Source: Flavobacterium sp. HSC-61S13
GTDB taxonomy: Bacteria > Bacteroidota > Bacteroidia > Flavobacteriales > Flavobacteriaceae
Direction: 5' to 3'
NCBI RefSeq assembly: GCF_024171535.1
Contig: NZ_JALJZV010000011.1
Coordinates: 1 to 64,000 of the forward strand
DNA: 64,000 nt
Under the pieces are notes generated by a model, which was not told where the DNA came from, made no database searches, and was given only the letters and a program-made list of their open reading frames with translations. The position numbers were made by a program, and so were the translations under genes. Shown piece by piece: positions 28,033 to 37,873 of the stretch; within the stretch, counting starts at the first letter, position 1, and each line of letters starts with the position of its first letter.

Positions 28033-29985
28033 ATGAATTTTAAAGCACTAGTTATAGTTGCGATGTCCACCTGTGGAACGCTTTTCTCACAAGTCCATAA
28101 ACAAGATAAAGTGTTGTTTACTTTGGATGGGACTCCTTATTATTCAGAGGAATTTAAACGGATTTACAATAAAAATTTAGATTTAATCCAAGATCCAAAG
28201 CAACGAGATGTCGATCAATACTTAGACCTCTTCGTATTGTATAAACTCAAAGTAAGCAAGGCCTACGATCTAAAATTACATGAAGGCAAATCTTATATCA
28301 ACGAACTCAAAACCAATCGGGATCAGCTGGCAGAAAGGTATCTGACTGATGAGAGCCTAATCGATAATTTAGTTGTCGAAGCCTATAATCGATCATTAAA
28401 AGAAATCAATGCCGATCATATACTGTTTTCGGCAAAGCCTTTTGCGAGTGCAGCGGATACACTGAAGGTCTACAACAAAGCCCTAACTGTACGAAATGAA
28501 ATTTTAAGTGGTGCCGATTTCAATGAAATGGCAAAGAAATATTCCGACGATCCTTCTGCTAAAGAAAATGGAGGAGCTCTGGGTTATTTTTCCGCTTTTA
28601 AGATGGTTTATCCCTTTGAAAGCGGTGCGTATAATACGGCTATAGGTCAAGTTTCTATGCCGATCCGATCTCAATTTGGTTATCATCTGATTAAAGTTAA
28701 CGAGATACGCGAAAATAGAGGCGAGGTGACTATCGCACATTTGATGTTGTTGAAATCAACGGATAACGTTGTTGAAAAAAACACAGAGATCCACGAGCGA
28801 ATCAAAGAATTGGATGCGCAGTTGAAAAATGGAGCCAACTTTGAAGAGCTGGTTGCACAATATTCCGAAGATACCAATACCGCAAAAGTGGGCGGTATAT
28901 TGGCTAAATTCAGGATTGGCGTTATGAATGAACCTGAATTTGAACAGACGGCTTTTAATTTGGAAAAAGCAGGCGATATTTCGGCACCCGTTGAAACCAC
29001 TTTTGGGTGGCATCTGATTAAATTAATACAAAAAGATCCCCTACCAACACTTCAAGAATCAAAAATTGCTCTGGAGAATAAAGTCAAACGAGACAGCCGC
29101 TCACGCATGATCAATGAACAGTTAGTGAAAAAGATCAAACAACGATTTTCCGTAGTCGAAGATCATAAATTGAAGAAACAAGTTTTCTCCTTGGTCGATC
29201 TAAGTTTTTATAAAAACAGTTGGAAACGACCTGTAGAAGATAAGCAATATCAGAAGCCTTTATTGACGATCAATAAAGATCGCGTTGCCACAGCAATGGA
29301 TTTTCTAAAGTATATTGAAAAAAATCAGCAAGCTTATCGCGGAGTAGAACCGTTGAGTAAAGCAGTAGATTTGGCTTATGAAAAGTTTTTAGAGAGCGAA
29401 TTAAAGAGCTATTATATGGCGAACTTAGAAAGCGAATTTCCGGAGTTCGATCATACCGTTACCGAATACCGCGAAGGATTATTGCTGTTTGAATTGATGG
29501 AAACCGAAATTTGGAATAAAGCAAAAGTAGATACGCTTGGGTATACGGCATATTACGAAAAGCACAAACAGAAATACAAACAAAAGCAGCGCTTAGATTT
29601 GGCTATTTACCATTTTGAGGATGAAAAAGTAGCTAAACGCACATTCAAACGCTGGCTGAAAAACCCTAATTTAGCAACGGCTATACCAGCCGTTGTCAAG
29701 GTGGAAAGCGGCCTTTTTGATTTGCAAAGTGCTGTAGTAACGGAACGCCATATACCAACAACCCAGGGGGTATATCAAAATCCAAAAGATAACCGAGAAA
29801 TTATTGTAGTAAAGGAAGTAATCCCAGAGCAAATTCTTGAAATGGAATCGGTGAGGTCTCAGCTACTAGAAGAATATCAAGACAGTTTTGAAGCCGTATG
29901 GCTTGAAAACTTGAAGAAAGAAAAGAAGATCGAAGTCAATCGATCGGTCTTAGAAGAAGTGAAACAGGAATTAAGTAAAGGATGA
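28033..29985 (+). CDS. Periplasmic peptidyl-prolyl isomerase with two parvulin domains
   Basis: 650 residues. A signal peptide (ending TLFSQVHK, about residue 20) precedes an N-terminal chaperone-like helical region and two PpiC rotamase domains at about 120-225 (KEINADHILFSAK, then GGALGYFSAF and FGYHLIKV) and about 235-335 (TIAHLML, then GGILAKFRIG and FGWHLIKL). A long C-terminal helical part follows, of unknown role. Family members fold outer-membrane proteins in the periplasm. The stop overlaps the next start by four bases (ATGA), the first of three linked folding factors. Confidence 0.85.
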   Translation: MNFKALVIVAMSTCGTLFSQVHKQDKVLFTLDGTPYYSEEFKRIYNKNLDLIQDPKQRDVDQYLDLFVLYKLKVSKAYDLKLHEGKSYINELKTNRDQLAERYLTDESLIDNLVVEAYNRSLKEINADHILFSAKPFASAADTLKVYNKALTVRNEILSGADFNEMAKKYSDDPSAKENGGALGYFSAFKMVYPFESGAYNTAIGQVSMPIRSQFGYHLIKVNEIRENRGEVTIAHLMLLKSTDNVVEKNTEIHERIKELDAQLKNGANFEELVAQYSEDTNTAKVGGILAKFRIGVMNEPEFEQTAFNLEKAGDISAPVETTFGWHLIKLIQKDPLPTLQESKIALENKVKRDSRSRMINEQLVKKIKQRFSVVEDHKLKKQVFSLVDLSFYKNSWKRPVEDKQYQKPLLTINKDRVATAMDFLKYIEKNQQAYRGVEPLSKAVDLAYEKFLESELKSYYMANLESEFPEFDHTVTEYREGLLLFELMETEIWNKAKVDTLGYTAYYEKHKQKYKQKQRLDLAIYHFEDEKVAKRTFKRWLKNPNLATAIPAVVKVESGLFDLQSAVVTERHIPTTQGVYQNPKDNREIIVVKEVIPEQILEMESVRSQLLEEYQDSFEAVWLENLKKEKKIEVNRSVLEEVKQELSKG

Positions 29986-30830
29986 TTCGAATAGTAGCCA
30001 TAGTAACTTTGTTTATGATGTTTGGAGCTTGCAAGAATAAAAATTCGCAAGATTCCGATGCGGTCGTACGCGTCAATGATTCGTATATCTACCGTAAGGA
30101 TTTAGATAAATTAGTTGCTCCAGGAACTACGGCTGAAGATAGTTTGGTCATTGTCAATAATTACTTCAACCATTGGGCAACGCAGCGATTGTTGTTGGAT
30201 GTCGCGGCATTTAATTTATCAGACGAAAAGAAAAGCGAAATTCAAGATTTGGTCGATCAGTTTAAAACAGACTTGTTAACCGCTGCTTACTTGGAGCGTA
30301 TGGTACAACAGAGCGTTGATACGGTGGTCAGTGAATCGGATTTGCGCAATTTCTATAATGAAAATAAAGATAAGCTGGTTTCCAATGAGGTTTTGGTGCA
30401 ACTGCGATATGTAAATGTCCTTAATGAAAACCCTAAATTAGCCTCGATTAAGAAATATTTTTTGTCTAATAAAAAACAAGACTTTAAAAAATTAGAAGAC
30501 TTATCTTTGCAAATGAAATCTTATGCTTTAAATGATTCTGTTTGGGTAAATATGAATCAGATTTATGGGAAACTACCTTTTATAACCTCGGATAATATTA
30601 AAAGTTATCTGTCAGATGGTTTGTTTTACGAGATTAAAGATGCCGAGAGTACTTATATGGTAAAAGTGAATAAAGTGCTGGATAAAAACAGTATTTCGCC
30701 CTTTGAATATATTAAGCCGACCTTGATTCAAACGGTGATGAACAACAGAAAAATGGAATTAATAAAAAAAATACAAAAAGATATATTAGATGATGCAAAC
30801 AAAAATAACCAATATGAAATTTATAAATAA
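29982..30830 (+). CDS. Periplasmic lipoprotein, SurA/parvulin-associated
   Basis: 282 residues with a clear lipobox (LFMMFGACKN, Cys at about residue 17). The remainder is mostly helical and shares the chaperone-like region of SurA-type proteins, but I see no parvulin catalytic core, so isomerase activity is doubtful. The start overlaps the previous stop by four bases and the next gene begins inside its 3' end, so the three are co-translated. A chaperone role is inferred from context. Confidence 0.7.
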   Translation: MIRIVAIVTLFMMFGACKNKNSQDSDAVVRVNDSYIYRKDLDKLVAPGTTAEDSLVIVNNYFNHWATQRLLLDVAAFNLSDEKKSEIQDLVDQFKTDLLTAAYLERMVQQSVDTVVSESDLRNFYNENKDKLVSNEVLVQLRYVNVLNENPKLASIKKYFLSNKKQDFKKLEDLSLQMKSYALNDSVWVNMNQIYGKLPFITSDNIKSYLSDGLFYEIKDAESTYMVKVNKVLDKNSISPFEYIKPTLIQTVMNNRKMELIKKIQKDILDDANKNNQYEIYK

Positions 30831-32187
30831 AAAGCTAAGCTTTGTTTTAGGTCTTTTTCTAGCTTGTGTAGGATTTGCGCAGGCCCAACAAACTGCGACT
30901 AAAAAGAAGATTGACGGTGTTGTAGGAGTTGTCGGCGACTATGTGATTTTAGAGTCTGAAATTGATAAAACCTTAGAAGAGTTAAAGGCGCAAGGTGCTC
31001 CGATGGAGAATTTTAATAGATGCCAACTTTTTACAAAATTATTGGAAGATAAATTGTTTGCGCACCATGCTGTTCAAGACAGTTTGGAAGTGACGGATGT
31101 TGAGGTTAACGGTTTTATGGATCAGCAAATTGAAAGTATGGTAGAATATGCTGGATCTATGAAAAATGTATTGACTTTTTATAACAAGAAAAATGTAGAA
31201 GAATTTCGTGAATACTTTTTTGATATCGTTAAGTCTAATAAACTAACACAGAAAATGCAGGCACATATTGTGGAGAAAGTAGAAATTACTCCAGAAGAAG
31301 TGCGTCAGTTTTTTAATGCTATTCCAAAAACGGAATTGCCAATGGTTGGTGACGAGGTTGAAATTGCAGAGATAGTAGTCAAACCAGTTATCTCTAAAGA
31401 GCAAAAACAAAAGGTGATCGATCAGTTAAAAGAGATGAAACGTGATATCATTGAAAACGGTTCTAGTTTCTTTAGTAAAGCGGTATTGTTTTCTGATGAT
31501 AAGGCTTCTGTTCCCAATGGAGGGTTTTACTCAATGAGTAAAAAGGATCCTTTTGCCAAAGAATTTAAAGATGTCGCTTTCAGCATGGCGGAGGGAGAGA
31601 TTTCTGAGCCTTTTGAAACAGAGTTTGGATACCATATTATTTACTTAGAGAAAATACGTGGACAACAATTGGATTTAAGACATATTTTATTGATCCCTAA
31701 AGCTACTGAAGAAGCAGTGGAAGAGGCTCGTAAAAAAATTGAAGCGATCCGTGAGAAAATTGTAAAAGGTGAAATTACCTTTGCAGCGGCAGCGGCAGCA
31801 TCATCTGATGATAAGGAAACGCGAAATAATGGAGGTGTGATCCGTGATCCGATGACGCAGGATCCATTATTTGAATTAAACAAGATGGAAGATAGAGAAT
31901 TGTATTCTTTGGTTTCCAATTTAAAAGTAGGTGAGGTTTCTAAGGCGGCATTTAAAACAGATAGAAAAGGGGAGAAGGCCTTCCGTTTGGTTACGGTAAA
32001 TAATAGAAAAGCTGAACATCAAGTCGATTTTGCTGAAGACTATACCAAAGTAAAAAACATGGCTTTAAATGACAAGCAAGGTAAGGAAATCGCAAAGTGG
32101 ATCACTTCAAAAATCGACGATACCTATATCAATATCCAAGGAGAATACAGAAATTGTACCTTTAAAAATAACTGGTTGAAAAAATAA
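30814..32187 (+). CDS. SurA-like periplasmic chaperone/peptidyl-prolyl isomerase
   Basis: 457 residues from ATG 30814; two upstream ATGs at 30790 and 30793 would lie deeper in the preceding gene and spoil the signal peptide. The signal peptide ends at about residue 25 (FAQAQQ). A SurA-type N-terminal segment (IDGVVGVVGDYVILESEID) is followed by two parvulin domains, at about 175-280 (EVEIAEIVVKP, then GGFYSMSKKDP and FGYHIIYLE) and about 285-390 (LDLRHILLIPK, then NNGGVIRDP). SurA delivers unfolded barrels to the BAM complex. It overlaps the lipoprotein gene by 17 bases. Confidence 0.85.
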   Translation: MKFINKKLSFVLGLFLACVGFAQAQQTATKKKIDGVVGVVGDYVILESEIDKTLEELKAQGAPMENFNRCQLFTKLLEDKLFAHHAVQDSLEVTDVEVNGFMDQQIESMVEYAGSMKNVLTFYNKKNVEEFREYFFDIVKSNKLTQKMQAHIVEKVEITPEEVRQFFNAIPKTELPMVGDEVEIAEIVVKPVISKEQKQKVIDQLKEMKRDIIENGSSFFSKAVLFSDDKASVPNGGFYSMSKKDPFAKEFKDVAFSMAEGEISEPFETEFGYHIIYLEKIRGQQLDLRHILLIPKATEEAVEEARKKIEAIREKIVKGEITFAAAAAASSDDKETRNNGGVIRDPMTQDPLFELNKMEDRELYSLVSNLKVGEVSKAAFKTDRKGEKAFRLVTVNNRKAEHQVDFAEDYTKVKNMALNDKQGKEIAKWITSKIDDTYINIQGEYRNCTFKNNWLKK

Positions 32188-32220
32188 AAATATTTTTTCA
32201 CAGCCTTTTTACCACTAAAT

Positions 32221-32254
32221 AAAGCCATTTCGGAAATATCTGAAATGGCTTTTT
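32221..32254 (+). terminator. Intrinsic terminator of the parvulin operon
   Basis: AAAGCCATTTC pairs with GAAATGGCTTT around a 10-base loop; a short T-run follows. Confidence 0.75.
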
Positions 32255-32438
32255 AGTATAAAATAAGTATGTTTTTTTGCAATATGATATTTAAACTTTT
32301 AAAAATTGATAATAAGTAGGTAAACGGTCAAAATAGTGTATTCCATTGAGTAAAATTCAGTAAACTAGAATGTTTATAAATAATAACTCTTTGAAATCAA
32401 CGTTTCCTTAAAAATTTTCAATTCTCATTAAGAATGCT

Positions 32439-32446
32439 TAAATTTG
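32439..32446 (+). promoter_or_regulatory. -7 promoter box of the aconitase gene
   Basis: Exact TAAATTTG (TAnnTTTG), 42 bases before the ATG. No -33 TTG at normal spacing. Confidence 0.45.
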
Positions 32447-32488
32447 TGCTGACAAAAATGATAGTACTAACTAAACTTCAATTATAAT

Positions 32489-34753
32489 ATGGCTTTTGAT
32501 ATTGAAATGATCAAAAAGGTGTATGAAAAGATGCCAGAACGTGTTGCTAAAGCGCGTGAGTTAGTAGGGCGTCCTTTAACACTTTCTGAGAAAATTTTGT
32601 ATACTCACTTATGGGATGGTACGCCATCTCAATCGTTTGAAAGAGGAAAAGATTATGTAGACTTCGCACCAGACCGCGTAGCCTGTCAAGATGCGACAGC
32701 TCAAATGGCGTTGTTGCAATTTATGCATGCAGGAAAAAGTAAAGTAGCAGTTCCTACAACGGTTCACTGTGATCACTTAATTCAAGCGAAAGTAGAAGCT
32801 AATACAGATTTAGCGGTAGCTAAAACTCAGTCTTCTGAGGTTTTTGATTTTCTTTCTTCTGTATCTAATAAATACGGAATTGGATTCTGGAAACCGGGAG
32901 CCGGAATTATTCACCAAATCGTTTTAGAAAATTATGCTTTCCCTGGAGGAATGATGATTGGAACGGATTCACATACAGTTAATGCTGGTGGATTGGGGAT
33001 GTTGGCTATTGGTGTTGGTGGTGCTGATGCAGTAGATGTGATGTCTGGAATGGCTTGGGAGTTAAAATTCCCTAAATTGATTGGGGTTAAGTTGACTGGA
33101 AAATTAAACGGTTGGACTGCACCTAAAGATGTGATTTTAAAAGTAGCTGACATTCTTACTGTAAAAGGAGGAACTGGGGCGATAGTAGAATATTTCGGTG
33201 AAGGAGCTCTTTCCATGTCTTGTACTGGTAAAGGTACCATTTGTAATATGGGTGCTGAAATCGGAGCGACAACATCTACTTTCGGGTACGATGATTCTAT
33301 GAGAAGATATTTAGCAGCTACAGAGCGTCAAGATGTTGTGGATGCAGCGGATAAAGTTGCAGAGCACTTAACGGCAGATGCAGAAGTATATGCAAATCCT
33401 GAATTGTATTTTGATCAAGTGATCGAAATCAATTTATCGGAATTGGAACCTTATATCAACGGACCTTTTACGCCGGATAGAGGAACTCCAGTTTCTAAAA
33501 TGAAAGAAGAGGCTGCTGCAAACGGTTGGCCGTTAAAAGTAGAATGGGGATTGATCGGTTCTTGTACAAACTCTTCTTACGAAGATATGTCTAGAGCAGC
33601 TTCCATTGTTGAACAAGCGGTAGCTCATGGTATTACTCCTAAAGCTGAATTTGGAATTAATCCAGGTTCTGAATTAATTCGCTACACAATTGAGAGAGAT
33701 GGTATCATCGCTACTTTCGAAAAAATGGGAACTAAAGTATTTACCAATGCTTGTGGACCATGTATCGGACAGTGGGATCGTGCAGGAGCGGATAAAGGAG
33801 AGAAAAATACTATTGTTCACTCATTTAACCGTAACTTCTCTAAAAGAGCTGACGGTAACCCAAATACACATGCCTTTGTAACATCGCCAGAAATGGTTGC
33901 TGCTTTGGCTATTGCGGGAGACCTTAGCTTTAATCCACTTACCGATACTTTGTTAAATGACAATGGGGAAGAAGTGAGATTAGTAGCTCCTAAAGGAGAC
34001 GAATTACCAACTAAAGGTTTTGATGTAGAAGATCCAGGTTATCAAGCGCCAGCTGCCGACGGTAGTTCTGTAGTGATTTCTGTATCTCCAGAATCGCAAC
34101 GTTTACAATTGTTAGACCCATTCCAACCTTGGGACGGTAAAAATATTACAGGAGCTAAATTGTTGATCAAGGCTTTTGGAAAATGTACTACAGATCACAT
34201 TTCTATGGCTGGTCCATGGTTGCGTTTTAGAGGGCATTTAGATAATATTTCTAACAATATGTTGATCGGTGCTGAAAATGCTTTCACACACGAAACAAAT
34301 AGAGTAAAAAATCAATTGACCGGAGAGTATGGAGAAGTACCAGCTGTTCAAAGAGCGTATAAAGCCGCTGGTGTTCCTACTATTGTTGTAGGAGATCAAA
34401 ACTACGGTGAAGGTTCTTCTAGAGAACATGCTGCTATGGAACCTCGTCATTTAGGTGTTGAAGCGGTATTGGTGAAGTCTTTCGCTCGTATCCATGAAAC
34501 CAACCTTAAAAAACAAGGTATGTTGGCTTTGACTTTTGCTAATGAAGCAGACTACGATAAAATTCAAGAAGGAGATACGATCAATTTCTTAGATTTGACG
34601 GAATTTGCTCCAGCAAAACCATTGACTTTAGAATTTGTTCATACGGATGGTTCAAAAGATATTATCTTGGCTAACCATACTTATAATGCTGGACAGATCG
34701 AATGGTTCAAAGCGGGTTCTGCTTTAAACTTGATCGCTGCTGGTAAAGCGTAA
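32489..34753 (+). CDS. acn: Aconitate hydratase (mitochondrial-type)
   Basis: 754 residues, the length of the mitochondrial-type aconitase. Iron-sulfur ligands are visible as Cys in [11 protein letters not shown] and the paired Cys of [10 protein letters not shown]. The N-terminal substrate region has [10 protein letters not shown] and [14 protein letters not shown]; the C-terminal swivel domain has [15 protein letters not shown]. It isomerises citrate to isocitrate in the TCA cycle. It is monocistronic, with its own promoter box and a terminator after it. Confidence 0.95.
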   Translation: MAFDIEMIKKVYEKMPERVAKARELVGRPLTLSEKILYTHLWDGTPSQSFERGKDYVDFAPDRVACQDATAQMALLQFMHAGKSKVAVPTTVHCDHLIQAKVEANTDLAVAKTQSSEVFDFLSSVSNKYGIGFWKPGAGIIHQIVLENYAFPGGMMIGTDSHTVNAGGLGMLAIGVGGADAVDVMSGMAWELKFPKLIGVKLTGKLNGWTAPKDVILKVADILTVKGGTGAIVEYFGEGALSMSCTGKGTICNMGAEIGATTSTFGYDDSMRRYLAATERQDVVDAADKVAEHLTADAEVYANPELYFDQVIEINLSELEPYINGPFTPDRGTPVSKMKEEAAANGWPLKVEWGLIGSCTNSSYEDMSRAASIVEQAVAHGITPKAEFGINPGSELIRYTIERDGIIATFEKMGTKVFTNACGPCIGQWDRAGADKGEKNTIVHSFNRNFSKRADGNPNTHAFVTSPEMVAALAIAGDLSFNPLTDTLLNDNGEEVRLVAPKGDELPTKGFDVEDPGYQAPAADGSSVVISVSPESQRLQLLDPFQPWDGKNITGAKLLIKAFGKCTTDHISMAGPWLRFRGHLDNISNNMLIGAENAFTHETNRVKNQLTGEYGEVPAVQRAYKAAGVPTIVVGDQNYGEGSSREHAAMEPRHLGVEAVLVKSFARIHETNLKKQGMLALTFANEADYDKIQEGDTINFLDLTEFAPAKPLTLEFVHTDGSKDIILANHTYNAGQIEWFKAGSALNLIAAGKA

Positions 34754-34810
34754 TAAGCAAATAGGCTTATATGCTAATGGGTTTATTCGCAAACTTGTAG
34801 ATATTTATAG

Positions 34811-34844
34811 AAGAGGCTATCTTATGGGTAGCCTCTTTTTTTTT
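34811..34844 (+). terminator. Intrinsic terminator after aconitase
   Basis: AAGAGGCTA pairs with TAGCCTCTT; followed by a run of nine T. Confidence 0.85.
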
Positions 34845-34894
34845 ACGGTAATTTTTCTCCTTTGAGGGAATGTCCTTAGGATTGGGGCTTTTGA

Positions 34895-35190
34895 TTTAAT
34901 TATCGAATAATTTGGTATTATTGTCAAACCCCATAGGGGTGAAACAATTCTAGAATAATTATCGTATGAATGGGTGTTTTTGTCAAACCCCGTAGGGGTG
35001 AAACAATTCTAGAATGATTATTGGATGAATGGGTATTATTGTCAAACCCCGTAGGGGTGAAACAATTCTAGAATGATCATCGGATGAATGGGTGTTTTTG
35101 TCAAACCCCGTAGGGGTGAAACAATTCTAGAATGATTATTGGATGAATGGGTATTATTGTTAAACCCGGTAGGGGTGAAATAATTGTAAA
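34895..35190. repeat. Array of 59-bp palindrome-bearing tandem repeats
   Basis: Five copies start at 34923, 34982, 35041, 35100 and 35159, exactly 59 bases apart, preceded by a decayed partial copy at about 34897-34922. Each copy carries ACCCC-GTA-GGGGT (a 5-bp-stem palindrome) and, in all but the last, TTCTAGAA. The 3' part alternates between GGGTGTTTTTG and GGGTATTATTG in successive copies, so the array is really a 118-bp dimer repeat. The last copy is degenerate and runs up to the leader of the TlpA gene. The unit length is not a multiple of three, so it is not coding. Confidence 0.9.
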
Positions 35191-35207
35191 ATTTGATTAA
35201 GGACAAC

Positions 35208-35780
35208 ATGCAAAAAGATATAAAGAATAGGAAAAGAAATTCTTGGATAAACATAGCCATTATGATTGTTATGGGCGTCATATTATTTACACCTTTGGGA
35301 ACGGAAGTCAAAGTTTTGTTCAACCGGTTGATAGCATTTAGTCCTTCGTTGGAAAAAACCGTTGATGAGGAGAAAGTCGATTTTTCAACTTGGCAGTTAC
35401 AAGATGAACAGGGAAAAACCGTGTTGTTTTCTGAATTTCAAGGAAAATTGATTTTGGTTAACTTTTGGGCGACCTGGTGTCCACCGTGTATCGCTGAAAA
35501 ACCGAGTTTTCAAAAACTGTATAACGACTACCAAGACCGTGTGGTCTTTTTATTTGTAACCTCGGATCCTGCGGATAAAGTAGTGGCTTATAAGGAGAAA
35601 CACCAATATACCTTACCGATGTATTTTCCGTTGTCTAATACGCCAAAGTTATTGGAGTCGACTTCTATTCCTGCCTCGTATTTAATCGATCAACAGGGGC
35701 GTGTTATCCTAAAGAAATTTAGTGCTGCAGATTGGAACAGCGGCAGTTTTAGAGCGGAGTTGGATCGATTGTTGCAGTAA
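35208..35780 (+). CDS. TlpA/ResA-like membrane-anchored thioredoxin
   Basis: 190 residues from ATG 35208; a TTG at 35193 is less likely. One N-terminal membrane helix (about 13-33) anchors a periplasmic thioredoxin fold. The active site is WCPPC in FWATWCPPCIAEKP, followed by the cis-Pro-type TSIPASYLIDQQGRV strand. Proteins of this type keep thiols reduced, for example for cytochrome c maturation. It lies directly behind the 59-bp repeat array and no exact promoter box was found, so the repeats may contribute upstream elements. Confidence 0.85.
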   Translation: MQKDIKNRKRNSWINIAIMIVMGVILFTPLGTEVKVLFNRLIAFSPSLEKTVDEEKVDFSTWQLQDEQGKTVLFSEFQGKLILVNFWATWCPPCIAEKPSFQKLYNDYQDRVVFLFVTSDPADKVVAYKEKHQYTLPMYFPLSNTPKLLESTSIPASYLIDQQGRVILKKFSAADWNSGSFRAELDRLLQ

Positions 35781-35831
35781 TGGATTGGTTTACGGTAAAG
35801 GCTTATGCTTAGCTAATTACCTCCGTATTCT

Positions 35832-36059
35832 CTAATTTGGAAACTGTGAAAAGCGCTGCATTCTTCTGATGTAAAAAAGGCTTCCTATACCGGGGAATCC
35901 AAGGATCACAACTAACCACAATAGGCGACTGATTCCCTTCTCTTCACGACTCAGTTTTCGGATGGAAAGGGTGAACAGAAATATAAAAATGCTAAGGATA
36001 ACGATATACGGTAAAATCAAGTGAAATGCTGTTAAAATTAAAGTTTTGAGACAGGACAA
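35832..36059 (-). CDS. Small PLDc_N-domain membrane protein
   Basis: 75 residues with two hydrophobic helices (about 8-33 and 48-65). The second contains WLVVILGFPGIGSLFYI, which fits the phospholipase D nuclease N-terminal (PLDc_N) signature W.....l.P..G...Y. The only start in this frame is TTG at 36059; no ATG precedes the first helix. Many Bacteroidota have such stand-alone small proteins, and no function is established. Confidence 0.65.
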   Translation of the reverse strand: MSCLKTLILTAFHLILPYIVILSIFIFLFTLSIRKLSREEKGISRLLWLVVILGFPGIGSLFYIRRMQRFSQFPN

Positions 36060-36254
36060 ATATAAGTATTTAACTGATTATTTAAGGATTAATGGGATTG
36101 TTGCTTAAATATTTATTCATTTGGAGTATATCCTCTTGTATGTAATTTACTTCACGACTTAAAACAGAGTTTTTATTGAGTTGTCAAACGGGGTATTTTT
36201 TTAAATCTTTGATTTTAGTCTACTTACGTTGAAAGTAGCTGGGGTATATTAATC

Positions 36255-36289
36255 AAAAAAAATCCGGATTTTAGATCCGGATTTTTTGT
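36255..36289 (-). terminator. Terminator hairpin after GAPDH
   Basis: AATCCGGAT pairs with ATCCGGATT around a short loop; A/T runs on both sides make it work in either direction. It sits just past the GAPDH stop. Confidence 0.8.
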
Positions 36290-36309
36290 ATTTATAAAAT
36301 TCTATCCTA

Positions 36310-37758
36310 CTAATAGTACGTATAACGTCTTACTTTAGCAATATATTTAGCCAAGCGAATAACTTGGTGGCTGTATCCATACTCGTTGTCGTACCAGATG
36401 TACAGTACGATGTTTTTTCCATCGGCAGAAACGATCGTAGCGTTACTGTCGTAGATCGCAGGAGCTGATGTTCCAACGATATCAGAAGATACCAATTCGT
36501 TGTTCATCGAATATTTAATCTGCTCTACTAAAGTCCCTTCTAAAGCTGCAGTTTTCATCATGGTATTGATGTCATTAATGCTAGTTTCTTTGTTTACTTC
36601 TAGGTTAAGAACAACTAAAGAACCGTTAGGAACAGGTACGCGGATAGCGTTTGAAGTTAATTTACCAGCAAGTGTTGGCAAAGCTTTTGCAACAGCACTT
36701 CCGGCACCAGTTTCTGTAATAACCATGTTTAAAGCGGCTGCTCTTCCACGACGGTATTTCTTGTGCATATTGTCGACCAAGTTTTGATCGTTGGTATAAG
36801 CGTGAATCGTTTCTAAATGCCCTTTAACAACACCTAGATTATCTTCAACAACTTTTAAAATTGGTGTGATAGCATTGGTGGTACAGGAAGCAGCAGAGAA
36901 TATATGTATATTGTCTGGGCTGTATTCTTCGTGGTTAACACCGTGAACGATATTTGGAACTCCTTTTCCAGGTGCAGTCAATAATACTTTGTCAGCTCCT
37001 TTTGATGATAAATGACGTTTAAGGTCTTCTTCTGTGGTGAAGGCTCCTGTATTGTCAATAACCAAGGCATTATCAATATCAAATTCAGTATAGTCAATAT
37101 CTTCCGGTCTTGAAGCAGAAATCATGTGAACCGTAGTTCCGTTGATGATCAAGGCATTGTTTTCTGGATCTGCAATTACAGAACCTTCGAAATCACCGTG
37201 GATAGAGTCGTATTTTAAAAGAGAAGCTCTTTTTTCTAATAGGTTAGCGTCATTTTTATCACGCGTTACTATAGCTCTTAAACGCAGTTGTTGTCCCTTT
37301 CCGATTTTACTCATCAATTCGCGAGCTAATAAACGTCCGATACGTCCAAATCCGTATAAAACAACATCTTTTGGAACGATGTTTTCAGTTTGTTTGGCAT
37401 TCTTTAATTTGTTGATAACAAAAGAAAGTGCATTTTCATGTTGGTTGTCTTCTAAATGAAATTCATAAGTTAGTTTACCGATGTCAATTCTAGAAGGAGG
37501 TAAATCCGAAGATAATATAGCTCTGGCGATTTCAACCGTATCGAAAATCATAATAGGTTTTTCAACAAATTTTGCAGCGTATTCATGTAAATTGATGATA
37601 TCGCTTACATTTCGATCGATTAATTGATTTCGGAATAAAACCAATTCGATAGATTTGTCATACCATAAGTCGCTTACAATTTTGATGAATTCGACACATG
37701 CTTTTCTTCGATCTGCCTGAAAGGCCAATTCTTTTTCGTAAGAACCTGAATTTTTCAT
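36310..37758 (-). CDS. Glyceraldehyde-3-phosphate dehydrogenase with N-terminal extension
   Basis: 482 residues, about 145 more than the usual ~335. The NAD-binding core begins at about residue 130 (VVLYGFGRIGRLLARELM). The catalytic Cys is in SAASCTTNAITP, and the C-terminal half has the WYDNEYGYSHQV signature. The first ~125 residues are helical and without a motif I know; long forms of this kind occur in Bacteroidota and some proteobacteria. The enzyme interconverts glyceraldehyde-3-phosphate and 1,3-bisphosphoglycerate; preference for glycolysis or gluconeogenesis cannot be told. An exact -7 box lies 29 bases before the ATG. Confidence 0.92.
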   Translation of the reverse strand: MKNSGSYEKELAFQADRRKACVEFIKIVSDLWYDKSIELVLFRNQLIDRNVSDIINLHEYAAKFVEKPIMIFDTVEIARAILSSDLPPSRIDIGKLTYEFHLEDNQHENALSFVINKLKNAKQTENIVPKDVVLYGFGRIGRLLARELMSKIGKGQQLRLRAIVTRDKNDANLLEKRASLLKYDSIHGDFEGSVIADPENNALIINGTTVHMISASRPEDIDYTEFDIDNALVIDNTGAFTTEEDLKRHLSSKGADKVLLTAPGKGVPNIVHGVNHEEYSPDNIHIFSAASCTTNAITPILKVVEDNLGVVKGHLETIHAYTNDQNLVDNMHKKYRRGRAAALNMVITETGAGSAVAKALPTLAGKLTSNAIRVPVPNGSLVVLNLEVNKETSINDINTMMKTAALEGTLVEQIKYSMNNELVSSDIVGTSAPAIYDSNATIVSADGKNIVLYIWYDNEYGYSHQVIRLAKYIAKVRRYTYY

Positions 37759-37786
37759 AGTTAGATTGTGTTGTAGTAAATTCTTG

Positions 37787-37794
37787 CAAAAATA
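37787..37794 (-). promoter_or_regulatory. -7 promoter box of the GAPDH gene
   Basis: Reads TATTTTTG on the minus strand (exact TAnnTTTG), 28 bases before the ATG. Confidence 0.5.
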
Positions 37795-37831
37795 TCGATT
37801 TTAAATCAAATAATTAAGCTCTTTTAAAAAT

Positions 37832-37857
37832 AAAAGCGCAACTAGTGTTGCGCTTTT
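37832..37857 (-). terminator. Terminator after the HtrA gene
   Basis: Perfect 11-bp stem AAAAGCGCAAC/GTTGCGCTTTT with a TAGT loop, followed on the minus strand by a T-rich stretch. Confidence 0.8.
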
Positions 37858-37873
37858 GATAAAAGCTGTGAAA

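Noticed and set aside
34895..35190. CRISPR array
   Set aside because: The whole 59-bp unit is repeated, including what would be spacers, and no cas gene is near. It is a tandem repeat.
35042..35323. 93-residue minus-strand ORF over the repeats
   Set aside because: It is a by-product of the 59-bp units, whose length is not a multiple of three, and it overlaps the tlpA-like gene. No signal supports expression.
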